This document shows, piece after piece, positions 1 through 10,373 of a stretch of 64,000 nucleotides of DNA (its first letter is position 1; each line of letters begins with the position of its first letter). The translations under genes and the position numbers were made by a program. Below the pieces are notes generated by a model that was given only the letters and a program-made list of their open reading frames with translations, was not told the DNA's origin and searched no databases. This DNA is from Actinomycetes bacterium (GTDB lineage: Bacteria > Actinomycetota > Actinomycetes > Mycobacteriales > Mycobacteriaceae). The stretch is from positions 124,001-188,000 of the forward strand of contig JAEZZR010000005.1 in assembly GCA_023418505.1 (NCBI GenBank). Reading direction: 5' to 3'.

Positions 1-11
1 CTGCCTGCCCG

Positions 12-1118
12 TTAGGCGTCGTTAAGCCAAGGAAGTTCGCGTCCTACCGCGTCTGCAATCGATTCCAGACCGTGGGCGCGGACTTGCTTAGCTAGCCCAA
101 GATGGATAGCACGGATCCAATCGGGTCCGCCGTAAATCATCGACGTATAGCCCTGCAGCAGGTGTGCACCTGCGCCGATACGCTCCCACGCCTGCTGTGG
201 GGTTTCAATACCACCGACAGAGATCAGCACGAGTTGGTCACCAATATGGGCGCGAATGATCTTTAGTACTTCTAAAGATCGGGCAGCGACAGGTGGTCCG
301 GAAACACCGCCGGCTCCCATTGCCTCAACGGTTTCAGAGTCTGTCAGTAAGCCATCACGGCTAATAGTGGTGTTGGTGGCCACGATTCCCGCGAGTCCCA
401 ATTCAACAGCCAAATCAGCAACTGCGCGGATATCTTCGTCGCTTAGGTCAGGTGCGATCTTGACCAACACGGGCACCGAAGCTTCTTGCTGTACGGCTGC
501 CAAAATCGGCTTCAAAGCTTCCACTGCTTGTAGATCACGAAGCCCTGGCGTGTTCGGTGAGGAAACGTTGACCACCATGAAATCTGCCAAATCAGACAAG
601 GTCCGGGCAGAAGTGCGGTAATCGTCTTCGGCACCGTCCAGCGGAACTACTTTAGTTTTGCCGATATTGATGCCGATAACGCCATCGCCGCGGCGTGCTT
701 TTAACCGCTCAGCAACCTCAGTGGCTCCGGGATTATTGAAGCCCATCCGGTTCAAAATGGCTCGATCTTCTTTCAAACGAAACAGACGAGGCTTCGGATT
801 ACCCGGCTGTGCTTGCGCAGTTACGGTACCAATCTCGGCATAGCCAAAGCCGATCGGATCCCAACAATCTACTGCGGTAGCCCCTTTATCGAAACCAGCA
901 GCTAAGCCCAACGGCCGGGGAAAATCGATACCAAGCACAGTTTGGCGCAACACCGGATCGTGTACTGGTAGAACGCGTGCTAAAGCCTGCTGCAGTTTTG
1001 GAGTACTTTGCAGCCCCTTTAAGCCGGAAGTGATGATGCCGTGAATCCGTTCCGGATCGAGCTGAAACATCACTTTTAGTGCAGCTTGGTAGGCCTTTGC
1101 CTGTAGATCAATTTTCAT
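12..1118 (-). CDS. pyrD: Dihydroorotate dehydrogenase (quinone), class 2
   Basis: Oxidises dihydroorotate to orotate in pyrimidine synthesis, passing electrons through FMN to membrane quinone. The 368-aa protein has the class 2 layout: an N-terminal helical extension of about 55 residues for membrane contact, GFDKG near residues 75-79, the [10 protein letters not shown] strand, the RMGFNNPG loop around 124-131, and [11 protein letters not shown] near 184-194, which carries the catalytic serine. [17 protein letters not shown] near the C-terminus is the FMN phosphate loop. Length is normal for the family. It is the last gene of a minus-strand run after the aldo/keto reductase-like and lipoprotein genes, 41 bp behind the latter, so co-transcription is plausible. 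The call is secure; the operon is inferred from spacing. Confidence 0.97.
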   Translation of the reverse strand: MKIDLQAKAYQAALKVMFQLDPERIHGIITSGLKGLQSTPKLQQALARVLPVHDPVLRQTVLGIDFPRPLGLAAGFDKGATAVDCWDPIGFGYAEIGTVTAQAQPGNPKPRLFRLKEDRAILNRMGFNNPGATEVAERLKARRGDGVIGINIGKTKVVPLDGAEDDYRTSARTLSDLADFMVVNVSSPNTPGLRDLQAVEALKPILAAVQQEASVPVLVKIAPDLSDEDIRAVADLAVELGLAGIVATNTTISRDGLLTDSETVEAMGAGGVSGPPVAARSLEVLKIIRAHIGDQLVLISVGGIETPQQAWERIGAGAHLLQGYTSMIYGGPDWIRAIHLGLAKQVRAHGLESIADAVGRELPWLNDA

Positions 1119-1159
1119 TTTTCTCAGCCGTCTCTCTTAATGGCCTTGTGTCTAACACA

Positions 1160-2326
1160 TTATTCAGATTCGTCGGTTCCGCCAGCGCCGGTAGGAAGCC
1201 GGTTAACTGGTTCGCGCAATGCTTTCGCTTCGGCGTCGGCCTCAGCTTGTGCTTTTTGCTCTGTAATCAGTGTGTCAATTTCGTCGGAAAGCAACTGATG
1301 CACTCCGCCACCTGATGCGGAATAGGAGTAGAGGTCGCCTGCCTCGGTCATCAATAGTGCTTGGGCGTCTGCAACCGTTGGGATCGTTGCCACTAGCACA
1401 GCGGTGCCGGAGGAAATATCGAATGCGGTCAACGTGCGATCTTCGGTAGAAGAGACCCAAATCAGGTTCCGGGATTCATCCCACGCCAGCGCCCACGGCC
1501 CTGGATTGGTTGGGGTGGCCTGGTGGAGGCGGATCACGTCGGTCATCGTGTAGATCAACAACTGGTTGCCTTTGGTATCGGCAGCTGCGATCACACCTTG
1601 TTGATTTACTACCGCAGGACCCACACCCAGCCCGGCGCGCAATCCATTACCCGAACGGGAGTTTTCCAGATCAATCTCGTGGATAGAGGTCTCGGGGCGG
1701 TTGATTTCAGCGAGCATTGTCTCGGTGGAAGCGTGTTCACCGGCCGCTTCTGGCACATAAGGCACGGCCACGAGCTGGCTGCCATGGCGGGACGCGGTGA
1801 AATCGATGGCTAATTCGCCATCATCGCCGTACACATCAATGCGGTTGGAATCTACGCGGTGGCCAATGATTCGACCATCATCTAGGCCAACGGCGGAAGA
1901 ATAGCCTTTGCCTTGGCCAATCGTGGCAGCATCGGTGCCACCTTGGCTGATGACGTGGATGCCATCCTCACATGGCAATACGGCAATATCGCCACCCGCG
2001 CCTAAGTCACCGCAGGCTGCATCAATATGTACGTGCTGCTCTGGATCAGCAGGGTTTCCCACCAGCACACCGTCGTGGGTGCGTAGGAAAGCGGTATCTC
2101 CCGCTAGAATGCCGCCTGTAACGTCGGCAGCTAACTCATGGATAGTCCCTGGTAGCTGGCGGTTACCTTGATCTTTCGATGGCACTGGTTCGGCGTTACC
2201 CATGCCACCGGGAACGGCCTCTCCTGGGTCTGAACCAGCACAGGCAGTTAGTGTCAACGAGGCACATGCCATCGTTGCAAATACCGATCCGGCTACCACG
2301 CGACGAATAGAGTTGTTGCGGCTCAC
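1160..2326 (-). CDS. Secreted lipoprotein, probable beta-propeller fold
   Basis: The N-terminus is a lipoprotein signal: arginines (SIRRVVAG), a hydrophobic run, then the lipobox LTAC followed by AGSDPG, so the mature protein would be lipid-anchored outside the membrane. The remainder contains repeated strand-rich units (for example VNQQGVIAAADTKGNQLLIYT and LAWDESRNLIWVSSTEDRTLTAFD), typical of seven-bladed propellers such as the YncE/NHL type. The end is a charged coil with repeated Ala-Glu (QKAQAEADAEAKAL). An ATG further upstream (2383) would run into the preceding reductase gene, so I chose the GTG at 2326, which puts the lipobox about 27 residues in. Ligand or partner unknown. It sits between an aldo/keto reductase-like gene and pyrD. 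Confidence 0.8.
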   Translation of the reverse strand: MSRNNSIRRVVAGSVFATMACASLTLTACAGSDPGEAVPGGMGNAEPVPSKDQGNRQLPGTIHELAADVTGGILAGDTAFLRTHDGVLVGNPADPEQHVHIDAACGDLGAGGDIAVLPCEDGIHVISQGGTDAATIGQGKGYSSAVGLDDGRIIGHRVDSNRIDVYGDDGELAIDFTASRHGSQLVAVPYVPEAAGEHASTETMLAEINRPETSIHEIDLENSRSGNGLRAGLGVGPAVVNQQGVIAAADTKGNQLLIYTMTDVIRLHQATPTNPGPWALAWDESRNLIWVSSTEDRTLTAFDISSGTAVLVATIPTVADAQALLMTEAGDLYSYSASGGGVHQLLSDEIDTLITEQKAQAEADAEAKALREPVNRLPTGAGGTDESE

Positions 2327-2354
2327 GCCCTTCGACGCTACCACCTTGGTCAAT

Positions 2355-3347
2355 CTACAGCGATACATCGTCCAGCGCTTCACAAATTGCGCGCGGCAAG
2401 TGCACGTTATCGCTTTCCAGAATCTCGGCGAGCTGCTGCCGGTTGCGCGCGCTAACTAATACAGAGCTCACCCCGGGACGGTCGCGGGTCCAGGCCAAAG
2501 CCGCAGCTTGTGGGGATACTCCCAAACCTTCGGCGGCAGTGCACAACGCGCCTACCACCGTGACGCCGTGCGTATCTAGATAGTCTTGCACCTCCGCGTC
2601 CGCATGCGACGAGGCACCACGCGAATCGTCGGGAATTCCATCCTGGTATTTACCCGTCAGCACACCTTGAGCCAGTGGAGCACCCGCAATAAACCCAATT
2701 CCCAGGTGCTCTGCAGCAGGTAGCAACTCTTCTTCCGGGCGACGCTGCAGCAAACTATATTCATGTTGCGCCACTATCGGACTAATCCGGTGGGCAGCTG
2801 CCACGGTGACAGCCAATTGCCACCCTGTAAACCCGCGTACCCCGATATAACCTACGCGGCCTGAGCGCACCGCATACTCACAGGCATCTACTACCTCGGC
2901 CGGCGGGGTAGAAGGATCCCAATAGGCCGGCGACCAAATATCTATGTAGTCGGTGCCGAGCAACGCGAGCGTGCGATCGAGATCTGCCAGCATCGCCTTG
3001 CGGGAGCAATCCACCCGCCGTCCTACCGGTTGTGCGGTATCCACACCGGAAGCTGCAGACAAAATCACCTGATCGCGCAGACGCTCACGACGGATCACTT
3101 CGCCGATGGTCTCGAGTAGCCCGGCTTGAACGCTGCCCGGCTGTGGCGCTTGCACGGGCACAGGCGTGACATCAATTAAGCTTCCGCCGGCTGCCGCGAA
3201 ATCTTTCACCATCAGCTGCGCTTCCGCAGCCGACGCACCACCTGGAGTGAGCCATGTTGCCGTACCTAACCCGAGAGTTGATACGCGTAAACCACTTGCT
3301 CCTAAAAGACGTCTTTGCACAGCGCCCAGACTACCGGCAGTGAGCAT
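2355..3347 (-). CDS. Aldo/keto reductase-family protein, catalytic tetrad apparently lost
   Basis: The fold is recognisable from [21 protein letters not shown] at the start, [48 protein letters not shown], and a C-terminal cofactor part ([28 protein letters not shown]). Family members normally use an Asp-Tyr-Lys-His tetrad. Here the Asp survives (LIDVTP), but the Tyr position lies in a proline-rich stretch, the Lys position reads LSAASG, and the His position reads WSPAYW. It may therefore bind NADPH or a ligand without classical reduction, or use another mechanism. I chose the ATG at 3347 because the longer reading overlaps the divergent uppP start. The lipoprotein gene begins 28 bp downstream. 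Family confident, activity doubtful. Confidence 0.85.
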   Translation of the reverse strand: MLTAGSLGAVQRRLLGASGLRVSTLGLGTATWLTPGGASAAEAQLMVKDFAAAGGSLIDVTPVPVQAPQPGSVQAGLLETIGEVIRRERLRDQVILSAASGVDTAQPVGRRVDCSRKAMLADLDRTLALLGTDYIDIWSPAYWDPSTPPAEVVDACEYAVRSGRVGYIGVRGFTGWQLAVTVAAAHRISPIVAQHEYSLLQRRPEEELLPAAEHLGIGFIAGAPLAQGVLTGKYQDGIPDDSRGASSHADAEVQDYLDTHGVTVVGALCTAAEGLGVSPQAAALAWTRDRPGVSSVLVSARNRQQLAEILESDNVHLPRAICEALDDVSL

Positions 3348-3414
3348 CTTCCATACCCACACCCGTTGCCACCAATACCCACACCAGAGCACTACAGGAG
3401 TAAGATGTGAGCCC

Positions 3415-4257
3415 ATGGAAATGACGGAGATGTCGTGGGCACAAACGATTGTGCTATCGATCGTGCAGGGTTTGACGGAGTTTTTGCCGGTCAGTTCGTC
3501 GGGTCACCTGCGAATTGTCTCGGAAATGTTCTGGGGAGCCGATGCCGGCGCATCCTTTACCGCGGTAATTCAGCTGGGCACTGAAGCAGCTGTCTTGGTC
3601 TTCTTCGCCAAGGATATTTGGCGGATCCTCACCGCTTGGTTTATCGGCCTATTTAATAAAGAGCGCCGTGATTTCGATTACCGCATGGGCTGGATGGTGA
3701 TCGTTGGTACGCTGCCGATCGCCATTTTGGGCTTCGTGGGCAAAGACGTAATCCGCGAGAATCTCCGTAACTTGTGGATTACTGCCACTGTGCTGGTGCT
3801 GTTTTCCTTCATCTTCATCCTCGCCGAGAAGATGGGTCGCCGTGATCGCGACTTCAACGAGCTCACCATGCGCGACGCCATCGTCATGGGTTTCGCCCAG
3901 TGCTTGGCTCTCATTCCAGGAGTCTCGCGTTCCGGTGGCACGATTTCTGCGGGTCTGTTTTTGAACCTCGACCGCGAGGTAGCTACCCGTTTTTCTTTCC
4001 TGCTGGCTATTCCAGCAGTGCTGGCTTCGGGCTTGTTCTCACTGCCGGATGCCTTTAATCCTTCGGCAGGCCAGGCGGCCTCTGGCGCACAGCTGCTGGT
4101 AGGTGCGGCGATTGCTTTCGTCGTTGGCTATGCAGCGATTGCGTGGTTGCTGAAGTTCGTGGCGAATCACTCGTTCGCGTGGTTTGCCGCCTACCGCATT
4201 CCGCTGGGCTTGCTGGTAATGGCGCTGCTGGCCTTCGGCGTGCTGCAGCCCGTGTAG
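3415..4257 (+). CDS. uppP: Undecaprenyl-diphosphatase
   Basis: Integral membrane phosphatase (BacA/UppP family) that converts undecaprenyl diphosphate to the monophosphate, recycling the carrier for peptidoglycan and arabinogalactan synthesis; it also confers bacitracin tolerance in other bacteria. Both signature motifs are present: [13 protein letters not shown] near residues 19-31 and [13 protein letters not shown] in the second half, with about eight hydrophobic segments between and around them. The 280-aa length is normal. I chose ATG 3415, with AGGAG about 14 nt upstream; a second ATG lies two codons later. It is divergent from the reductase-like gene and ends 10 bp before mshC, suggesting one plus-strand transcript. 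Confidence 0.96.
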   Translation: MEMTEMSWAQTIVLSIVQGLTEFLPVSSSGHLRIVSEMFWGADAGASFTAVIQLGTEAAVLVFFAKDIWRILTAWFIGLFNKERRDFDYRMGWMVIVGTLPIAILGFVGKDVIRENLRNLWITATVLVLFSFIFILAEKMGRRDRDFNELTMRDAIVMGFAQCLALIPGVSRSGGTISAGLFLNLDREVATRFSFLLAIPAVLASGLFSLPDAFNPSAGQAASGAQLLVGAAIAFVVGYAAIAWLLKFVANHSFAWFAAYRIPLGLLVMALLAFGVLQPV

Positions 4258-4267
4258 TTTAGGTGCT

Positions 4268-5620
4268 ATGCATTCTTGGCCTTCACCGTCGTACAGCCGT
4301 ATTCCTGCCAGTTACGGATCTGCTGTGCCTTTACGGTTGTTCGATACGGCAGCGCAGGCGATCACCGAGGTCACACCAGTGCGCCCCGGTGTGGCGTCCA
4401 TGTACGTCTGCGGCATTACGCCGTATGATTCGACGCATCTGGGCCACGCAGCAACCTACGTCACCTTCGACCTGATCTACCGCCAGCTGCTCGATAACGG
4501 CTTGGACGTGCATTACGTGCAAAACGTCACCGACGTGGACGATCCCCTGTTTGAGCGCGCTCAGCGCGACGGCGTGGATTGGCGCGAGTTGGGTACTTCG
4601 CAGATCGATTTGTTCCGCAGTGATATGGAGCAGCTGTCCGTCTTCCCACCGCAGGATTTCGTAGGTGCGATGGAAGCTGTCGGCGAAGTTATTGCCGTAG
4701 TCCAACGCTTGCTAGACAATGACGCTGCTTACCAGCTTGACGACGAATACCCGGACATTTATTTCCGCATCGGCGCCTCCGAGCACTTCGGGTATGAATC
4801 GCATTACGACGACGCTGCGATGGAAAAGTACTTCGCCGAGCGGGGCGGTGACCCTGATCGTGCCGGTAAAGATAATCCACTAGATGCGCTGCTGTGGCGG
4901 GCTGCCCGCCCTGAAGAACCTTCCTGGGAGGCGCCTTTTGGCGCGGGTCGCCCGGGCTGGCATATCGAATGCTCCGCTATTGCGATGAATCGGCTTTTCC
5001 GTGCTGACCAAAAAGCCACAACCGGCTTTGATATTCAAGGTGGCGGTAGCGATTTGGCCTTCCCACACCACGAATTTTCCGCAGCGCACGCGGAATGTGC
5101 CTATCCGATCGACCGTATGGCCTCGCATTATGTGCACGGTGGCATGATTGGTCTGGATGGCACGAAGATGTCGAAGTCACTGGGCAATTTGGTGTTTGTC
5201 TCTAAGTTGACTGCCGCCGGTACCGATCCTGCTGCGATCCGTTTAGGCCTCTACAGTGGCCATTACCGTGATGATCGCAACTGGTCTGATGACGTCCTGG
5301 AGGAGGCTAGCCAACGCCTTGCTACTTGGCGCCAAGCCGTAGCGCTCCACGGTGAGCTAGAGGATCAGGACTTCGCTGCCGACGAGCTAGCACCCGCTAC
5401 GGTGATCTCCAAGCTGCGTGCGCATTTGGCTAATGACCTGGATACTCCTGCCGCACTAGCAACTATCGACCAATGGGCACAGCAGGTTATCGGGGCGGCT
5501 GGCGACGGCGCCGCAGCGAATGCAGCGCCTGGCGACCTAGAATCGTCTGAAGCTGCGCCAGCCGCGCACGCTCACCCAATCGCAATAGCAGTCGATGCAC
5601 TGCTGGGAGTAAAGCTCTAA
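4268..5620 (+). CDS. mshC: Cysteine:glucosaminyl-inositol ligase of mycothiol synthesis
   Basis: ATP-dependent joining of cysteine to GlcN-inositol, the third step to mycothiol, the main low-molecular-weight thiol of actinobacteria. The protein resembles class I cysteinyl-tRNA synthetase but has MshC features: [10 protein letters not shown] with zinc ligand Cys48, HLGH at residues 57-60, WHIECS with Cys235, PHHE at 266-269, and KMSKS at 300-304. At 450 aa it lacks the tRNA-binding C-terminal region of true CysRS, so the MshC call is favoured over CysRS. The tail (residues about 410-440) is Ala-rich and looks like a variable linker. Its stop overlaps the next start (TAATG), indicating translational coupling. 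Confidence 0.95.
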   Translation: MHSWPSPSYSRIPASYGSAVPLRLFDTAAQAITEVTPVRPGVASMYVCGITPYDSTHLGHAATYVTFDLIYRQLLDNGLDVHYVQNVTDVDDPLFERAQRDGVDWRELGTSQIDLFRSDMEQLSVFPPQDFVGAMEAVGEVIAVVQRLLDNDAAYQLDDEYPDIYFRIGASEHFGYESHYDDAAMEKYFAERGGDPDRAGKDNPLDALLWRAARPEEPSWEAPFGAGRPGWHIECSAIAMNRLFRADQKATTGFDIQGGGSDLAFPHHEFSAAHAECAYPIDRMASHYVHGGMIGLDGTKMSKSLGNLVFVSKLTAAGTDPAAIRLGLYSGHYRDDRNWSDDVLEEASQRLATWRQAVALHGELEDQDFAADELAPATVISKLRAHLANDLDTPAALATIDQWAQQVIGAAGDGAAANAAPGDLESSEAAPAAHAHPIAIAVDALLGVKL

Positions 5621-6081
5621 TGCGCAGCGAAAACTTCATTTCCTTTTTAAGGGAATTCGCAACCGGCGCCTACCTCAACGAAGCCGATCGCGAGCTGTGG
5701 GAGCCACTGTACGATCCGAAGGCTGTCGACGAAATCGCCACAGCCTTGCAGCAATTTGAAGATGTCTGCGATAGCTTCTTAAGCCAACATCCATCAGACG
5801 TGGAAGCCAGTAACGCTGCCGAGTGGCTCACGCATCGGATTAGCGAGCTCGTCGACAAGCTCAATGCCATTAATGAAAGTCATGGGCGAGCGGTACTGGA
5901 TGCGGAAGAGCACGCGGATATAGTGGTGATCATTAACTCGATCGTGGAGCAATTTAATGCGCGGATGACGCGTACTGCGCCACTTGATCGAGTCACTGTG
6001 GAGATTTTTGATCCGGAAGCTGGGGAAGAGGTACCCAACTGTGGAGGCTCGCCTGCGAATCTGGAACAATTAACCGAGTGA
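5620..6081 (+). CDS. Uncharacterised small acidic protein between mshC and hisE
   Basis: A 153-aa soluble acidic protein of unrecognised family. It is predicted mostly helical ([54 protein letters not shown]), with a short strand-like [12 protein letters not shown] near the end. No signal peptide, membrane segment or catalytic motif is visible. The start overlaps the mshC stop by one base and the end overlaps the hisE start by four (GTGA), so it is embedded in the mshC-hisE transcript and very probably translated. Function is not inferred; neighbours alone do not say whether it belongs with mycothiol or histidine synthesis. Confidence 0.8.
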   Translation: MRSENFISFLREFATGAYLNEADRELWEPLYDPKAVDEIATALQQFEDVCDSFLSQHPSDVEASNAAEWLTHRISELVDKLNAINESHGRAVLDAEEHADIVVIINSIVEQFNARMTRTAPLDRVTVEIFDPEAGEEVPNCGGSPANLEQLTE

Positions 6082-6341
6082 AGAACTTCGATAGCTTATT
6101 CGCTGAACTTGCCGAGAAGGCACAAACCCGCCCTGAGGGCTCTGCCACCGTTGCTGCACTAGATAATGGCGTGCATTTCCAGGGCAAGAAAATCATGGAA
6201 GAAGCTGGGGAAGTCTGGCTCGCTGCTGAATACGAATCTGACGACGAACTGGCTGGCGAAATCTCGCAACTGATCTACTGGCTTCAGGTAGTAATGGTGG
6301 GACGCGGTTTAACCCCAGAAGATATTTATAAAAAGCTGTAA
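6078..6341 (+). CDS. hisE: Phosphoribosyl-ATP pyrophosphatase
   Basis: Hydrolyses phosphoribosyl-ATP to phosphoribosyl-AMP and PPi, the second step of histidine synthesis. The 87-aa protein shows the MazG-like all-alpha HisE pattern: [20 protein letters not shown] at the N-terminus, then [41 protein letters not shown], which carries the Mg-binding EExxE and ExxD-type acidic residues. It is the stand-alone form, as in other actinobacteria. GTG start inside the previous stop (GTGA overlap). hisG follows 58 bp downstream, the usual actinobacterial hisE-hisG pair. Confidence 0.96.
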   Translation: MKNFDSLFAELAEKAQTRPEGSATVAALDNGVHFQGKKIMEEAGEVWLAAEYESDDELAGEISQLIYWLQVVMVGRGLTPEDIYKKL

Positions 6342-6399
6342 GAAATAAGAAGTGATCTGCGCCCATACTGGGAAACGAAAGAGTAGACGAGTCCAAGAA

Positions 6400-7245
6400 A
6401 TGTTACGTGTTGCAGTTCCAAATAAGGGATCTTTATCTGAAGCGGCTTTGGAGATTTTGCAAGAGGCAGGCTATCCCGGCCGTGGCGATTCCAAGCGCTT
6501 GACAGTAACGGACGAAGAAAACAATATCGAGTTTTTCTTCCTGCGTCCGAAAGATATTCCTATTTATGTCAGTAATGGGCATTTGGATCTTGGCATTACT
6601 GGACGTGACCTCAGCGCGGATTCTCTAGGGAAAGTCGACGAGGTATTGACGCTGGGCTTTGGCGCCTCGTCCTTCCGTTATGCGGCACCTGCAGATGAGC
6701 ATTGGACGATCGAGGATCTAGCCGGTAAGCGGATTGCTACTTCGTATCCGAATTTGGTGCGTAAAGATCTAGCCCAGCGTGGCATTGAGGCAGAAGTTAT
6801 TCGCCTTGATGGCGCGGTAGAGATTGCTATCCGCCTTGGGGTGGCTCATGCGATTGCCGATGTGGTCTCTACCGGCCGGACATTGCGCAAACAGGGACTG
6901 GCACCTTTCGGAGAATCTCTCTGCGATTCTGAGGCCGTAGTAGTTGGCCGTGAGGGAGTAGCCGTCACTGACGAGCAGCAAGTATTTTTACGGCGTTTGC
7001 AGGGCATTTTGCACGCGAAGCACTACGTGATGCTGGATTACAACATCAATCGCGAGCACTTGGCGCAGGCTTCGGAGCTCACTCCTGGGCTATCTGCACC
7101 TACTGTGTCTCCACTGGCGAACGACGATTGGGTGGCAGTACGTGCCATGGTGCCACGCCGAGACGCCAACTCCATCATGGATAGTTTGGCGCACATTGGC
7201 GCGGTCGCGATTTTGGCTTCCGATATTCGTATTGCACGAATTTAA
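6400..7245 (+). CDS. hisG: ATP phosphoribosyltransferase
   Basis: First and feedback-controlled step of histidine synthesis: ATP plus PRPP to phosphoribosyl-ATP. The 281-aa protein is the long form: [20 protein letters not shown] at the N-terminus, [10 protein letters not shown], the PRPP-binding region near [16 protein letters not shown], and a C-terminal regulatory ACT-like domain ([12 protein letters not shown] to [13 protein letters not shown]) that binds histidine in this family. A reading from GTG 6352 adds 16 residues not typical for HisG, so ATG 6400 is preferred even though the upstream ribosome-binding sequence is weak (AAGAA). Converges on the TetR gene with about 30 bp between stops. 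Confidence 0.96.
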   Translation: MLRVAVPNKGSLSEAALEILQEAGYPGRGDSKRLTVTDEENNIEFFFLRPKDIPIYVSNGHLDLGITGRDLSADSLGKVDEVLTLGFGASSFRYAAPADEHWTIEDLAGKRIATSYPNLVRKDLAQRGIEAEVIRLDGAVEIAIRLGVAHAIADVVSTGRTLRKQGLAPFGESLCDSEAVVVGREGVAVTDEQQVFLRRLQGILHAKHYVMLDYNINREHLAQASELTPGLSAPTVSPLANDDWVAVRAMVPRRDANSIMDSLAHIGAVAILASDIRIARI

Positions 7246-7277
7246 GCTTTAGGCGCTTTACTAGACTCCACCAAGCT

Positions 7278-7907
7278 TTACCAAGGCTGTAGTGCGGCGA
7301 ATCCCTCGTCCAGCAGTGCTTTCATCTGCGTCGGGTCATTGACATCTCCGCCACCGCGCCTAGCGGTTTCGTAAGCAATACGGCCCACGCTAAAACCAGA
7401 CAGCACCTTCACGCGTGCTTGCAGCAGGCTAAGCGTTGGAAACTGGGTAGTTAGTGCGCCGGCTAGAGAATCAATCAGGCTATACAGCTCTTCTTGGACT
7501 TCGCCATCCGAGCGCGCTAGCAGGTAATCCGCTAAAACGATGATGTGAGATACCGGTGCTGCTGATTTCTCTGCGTGCAGCAGAGAGTCGTAAATCAGGG
7601 ATTGCACTACCGACCCCGGAGTAGAGCCAATCACCTGGCACTGGTTGTGTGCGTCGGTATGACCGGAATCGTCGAGCGCATCTAACTGCGCTTTCCAATG
7701 CGCAAAGATGCCTCGAAGATATTCCAGTAATGCCTCGTCGCGACTAGAGAAATAGTTGTGAAACGTGCGTGTAGAAAATCCAGCCTGCTGGGCGATAGCA
7801 GACACAGAGGCTGCTTCTTCACCGCCAGTTAAAAACAGCTCTACAGCCGAGGTAGCTAAAGCTTGCTGCGTTTGCTGCTTTTTTACCTCGCGAATGTTTT
7901 TCAGCAA
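7278..7907 (-). CDS. TetR-family repressor, likely of the adjacent MMPL exporter
   Basis: The N-terminal 55 residues form a TetR helix-turn-helix: QQTQQALATSAVELFLTGGEEAASVSAIAQQAGFSTRTFHNYFSSRDEALLEYL. The remaining 150 residues are a helical ligand-binding domain of unknown specificity. Total 209 aa, normal length. It lies 50 bp downstream of the MMPL exporter gene on the same strand. Two copies of the same inverted repeat, CTAGT-N6-ACTAG, lie at 7930-7945 just ahead of this gene and at 10374-10389 ahead of the exporter, so it probably represses both. The ligand may be an exported lipid or drug; this is inferred from pairing only. Confidence 0.9.
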   Translation of the reverse strand: MLKNIREVKKQQTQQALATSAVELFLTGGEEAASVSAIAQQAGFSTRTFHNYFSSRDEALLEYLRGIFAHWKAQLDALDDSGHTDAHNQCQVIGSTPGSVVQSLIYDSLLHAEKSAAPVSHIIVLADYLLARSDGEVQEELYSLIDSLAGALTTQFPTLSLLQARVKVLSGFSVGRIAYETARRGGGDVNDPTQMKALLDEGFAALQPW

Positions 7908-7929
7908 CTGGATTTTCCCTTTGCACTAA

Positions 7930-7945
7930 CTAGTAAATGGACTAG
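7930..7945. promoter_or_regulatory. Candidate TetR operator, copy 1 (tetR side)
   Basis: CTAGT-aaatgg-ACTAG, a perfect 5-bp inverted repeat with a 6-bp spacer in the 50-bp gap between the exporter stop and the tetR start. The same arms and spacer length recur upstream of the exporter (10374-10389). Spacing and symmetry suit a TetR dimer. Confidence 0.6.
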
Positions 7946-7957
7946 GAATTAGATTTG

Positions 7958-10333
7958 CTACTTGCTGGATTCAGCTAGAGATTTTTCTAGCTTTTCACCT
8001 TCGATATCCACACTAGGCAGAATCTTGTCTAGCCAGCGTGGGATCTTCCAAGCGCGCTCACCTAAGAGGAACATCACCGCAGGGATGATGGTCATACGAA
8101 CAATGAAGGCATCGAATGCCACTGCAACTGCAAGCGCAAAGCCCATGACCTTAATGAATGGCTCATCCATCGTCATGAATGCAGCGAACACCGAAATCAT
8201 GATCAACGCAGCTGCAGTGACCACGCGGGCACCGTGCTTGAAGCCATTGGCAACCGCATTTTGCGCAGTCTTGCCGTGTGTCCAGCCTTCACGCATACGG
8301 GTCACTAGGAAGACCTGGTAGTCCATCGCAAGACCGAAAACAATACCGATCAACATGATTGGCAAGAAGCTAATAATCGGCTGTGGGTCGGCCACAATAC
8401 CAGCCCAGCCTTCCTGCCAGAGAGCCACGGTGATACCGAAGGTAGCCACCACAGAGAAGGCAAAGCCCAAAGCTGCAATGAGTGGTACCCAGATCGAGCG
8501 GAATACCAGCATCAGCAAGACGAATGCTAAGACCACCACGATCGAGATATATGGAATCAAAACCTCGGAGAGACGTTCCGAAATATCTTCGTAGATCGGG
8601 GAAACACCAGTGACAGAGTAGTTCGCGCCAGTGGCATCATTGAAGCGGGTTTCGCCTTCGCGCACGTCGGCAAGCACATCGGCAGCACGGGTATCAGATG
8701 CACCAACCTCTGGGGTGATCAACACCTGAGCCCACTGGCCGTCTTCGGAAACTTCCATGATCTGGGCGTTAACAATGCCATCGATTTCCTGGATCTGCTG
8801 AGCAGCAGTGCCGAACACGATCGGAGCTTCCTGGGCGGGTACATCGGTCGCATCGACGAGCGCAATCATCGGTGCATTACGGCCTGGGCCGAATTCTTCG
8901 CTAGTAACTTCGTAGGCCGTACGGTTCGGAGAATCGAGCTTCATCATGCCATCAGAAGGCATAGCCAAACGCATCTGCAGTGCTGGAACAGCCAGTACAG
9001 ACAGAATCACAATGCCGCCGAGCGCAAACCACACTGGCGCCTTGCGGATCAAACGTACCCAGCGCAAGCCCATGGTTGGCTTTTCATCTTCTGGATCCGG
9101 AGCCTTCACTACAGGCGCGCGACCAGCGAAGACCTTCGTGCCCACTGCACCCAAAATAGCTGGCAGTAGCGAGATTGCAACCAGCACTGCGATAGCAACC
9201 GTCAGCGAAGCAGCCAATGCCATCGCGGTGAGGAATGGAATATTAATAATCGACAGCGCTGCCAGCGCGATCAACACGGTAAGGCCGGCAAAGACCACAG
9301 CGGTGCCTGCTTTACCTACAGCAAGTCCTGCCAAGTGTGCGCGATCCTCACGCGAGACCTGGCGGAACTTCTCACCCAATTCCTTCGGCGACAAGTTGTT
9401 GGCACCCATATGTACCACCAACTCGTTGCGGAAGCGCGAGACGATGAACAACGCATAGTCAATGCCCACAGCCAGGCCGATCATCATTGCCAGGGTTGGA
9501 GTGAAGTCATTGATGTCGTTGGTAAACGAGGTAGCTGCATAGATCAATGCCACACCAATACCCACACCGGTAACACCGGTAAGTAGTGGCATACCAGCAG
9601 CAACGAAGGAACCGAAGGTGATGATCAACACCACAGCTGCCACGGCGATACCGATTAGTTCGGAGGTGGCATCAATTTCTGGGGTCTGGAACGCCATACC
9701 CGAGTAGGAGATACCTAGATCCGTATCGCTGTTCGCATAGTCGCCACCATTGTGAGCCATAACGACGTCATCGAAGCGATCGACGTCTTCTTTGGTCACA
9801 TCCATCGCAGCAGGTTCATCGAACATGATCTGCACAGTGCCGGTGGTTTGATCAGGGCTGAGCGGAGAAATAGCAGCAAGATCTGCCTCGATCTGCTCTG
9901 GTGGTACGCCTTGAGCTGCCTTAGCTTCCGTCATCTGCTGCTGCAGGCCAGCGGCTGCCAGAACAGGGTTAACGATCTGATCCTGATTCGTCAGCTCATC
10001 CAGGCCACGGAGCTGCTCTAAGAAGGCATCGACTTCAGCCATAACTTCCGGATCAGCCAGAGTTTTACCCTCTGGAGCTTGAATGACCACCGTGCCGGAT
10101 GGTTCATCCAACTGGTCACCAGTGCCAGGGAAATGCTCAGTGAGCTGATCTTGCGTTTCCACCGAGGTAATCCCCGGGATCTCGAAGGTGGAGGAGGTGG
10201 GCTTCATCAACGTGGCAGCGGCCGTTCCCGCACCAATAATCAGAAGCAGCCATACTGCTATGAACTTCCATCGATTGAGGTACGCCGTGCGCCCCAACCG
10301 ATACAGCAATTTCGCCATAAAATGCTCCCGCAA
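7958..10333 (-). CDS. MMPL-family RND transporter
   Basis: A 791-aa integral membrane protein with two repeated MMPL halves: one hydrophobic segment near residues 20-40, a periplasmic-type loop of about 150 residues, five transmembrane segments, then the same order again. Diagnostic stretches are MMIGLAVGIDYALFIVSRFRNEL in the first half and IMLIGIVFGLAMDYQVFLVTRMRE in the second, carrying the proton-relay Asp-Tyr pairs typical of MmpL/CmpL proteins. Family members export mycolate precursors, other lipids or siderophores, driven by proton motive force. A second ATG at 10318 (MAKLLYRLGRTAY) is an equally good start. A TetR gene follows, and a matching operator lies about 40 bp upstream. Substrate not inferable. 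Confidence 0.94.
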   Translation of the reverse strand: MREHFMAKLLYRLGRTAYLNRWKFIAVWLLLIIGAGTAAATLMKPTSSTFEIPGITSVETQDQLTEHFPGTGDQLDEPSGTVVIQAPEGKTLADPEVMAEVDAFLEQLRGLDELTNQDQIVNPVLAAAGLQQQMTEAKAAQGVPPEQIEADLAAISPLSPDQTTGTVQIMFDEPAAMDVTKEDVDRFDDVVMAHNGGDYANSDTDLGISYSGMAFQTPEIDATSELIGIAVAAVVLIITFGSFVAAGMPLLTGVTGVGIGVALIYAATSFTNDINDFTPTLAMMIGLAVGIDYALFIVSRFRNELVVHMGANNLSPKELGEKFRQVSREDRAHLAGLAVGKAGTAVVFAGLTVLIALAALSIINIPFLTAMALAASLTVAIAVLVAISLLPAILGAVGTKVFAGRAPVVKAPDPEDEKPTMGLRWVRLIRKAPVWFALGGIVILSVLAVPALQMRLAMPSDGMMKLDSPNRTAYEVTSEEFGPGRNAPMIALVDATDVPAQEAPIVFGTAAQQIQEIDGIVNAQIMEVSEDGQWAQVLITPEVGASDTRAADVLADVREGETRFNDATGANYSVTGVSPIYEDISERLSEVLIPYISIVVVLAFVLLMLVFRSIWVPLIAALGFAFSVVATFGITVALWQEGWAGIVADPQPIISFLPIMLIGIVFGLAMDYQVFLVTRMREGWTHGKTAQNAVANGFKHGARVVTAAALIMISVFAAFMTMDEPFIKVMGFALAVAVAFDAFIVRMTIIPAVMFLLGERAWKIPRWLDKILPSVDIEGEKLEKSLAESSK

Positions 10334-10373
10334 TGTGCCCTAGCGTTAGGGCAGTAGGTCTGTTTTCATAGTT

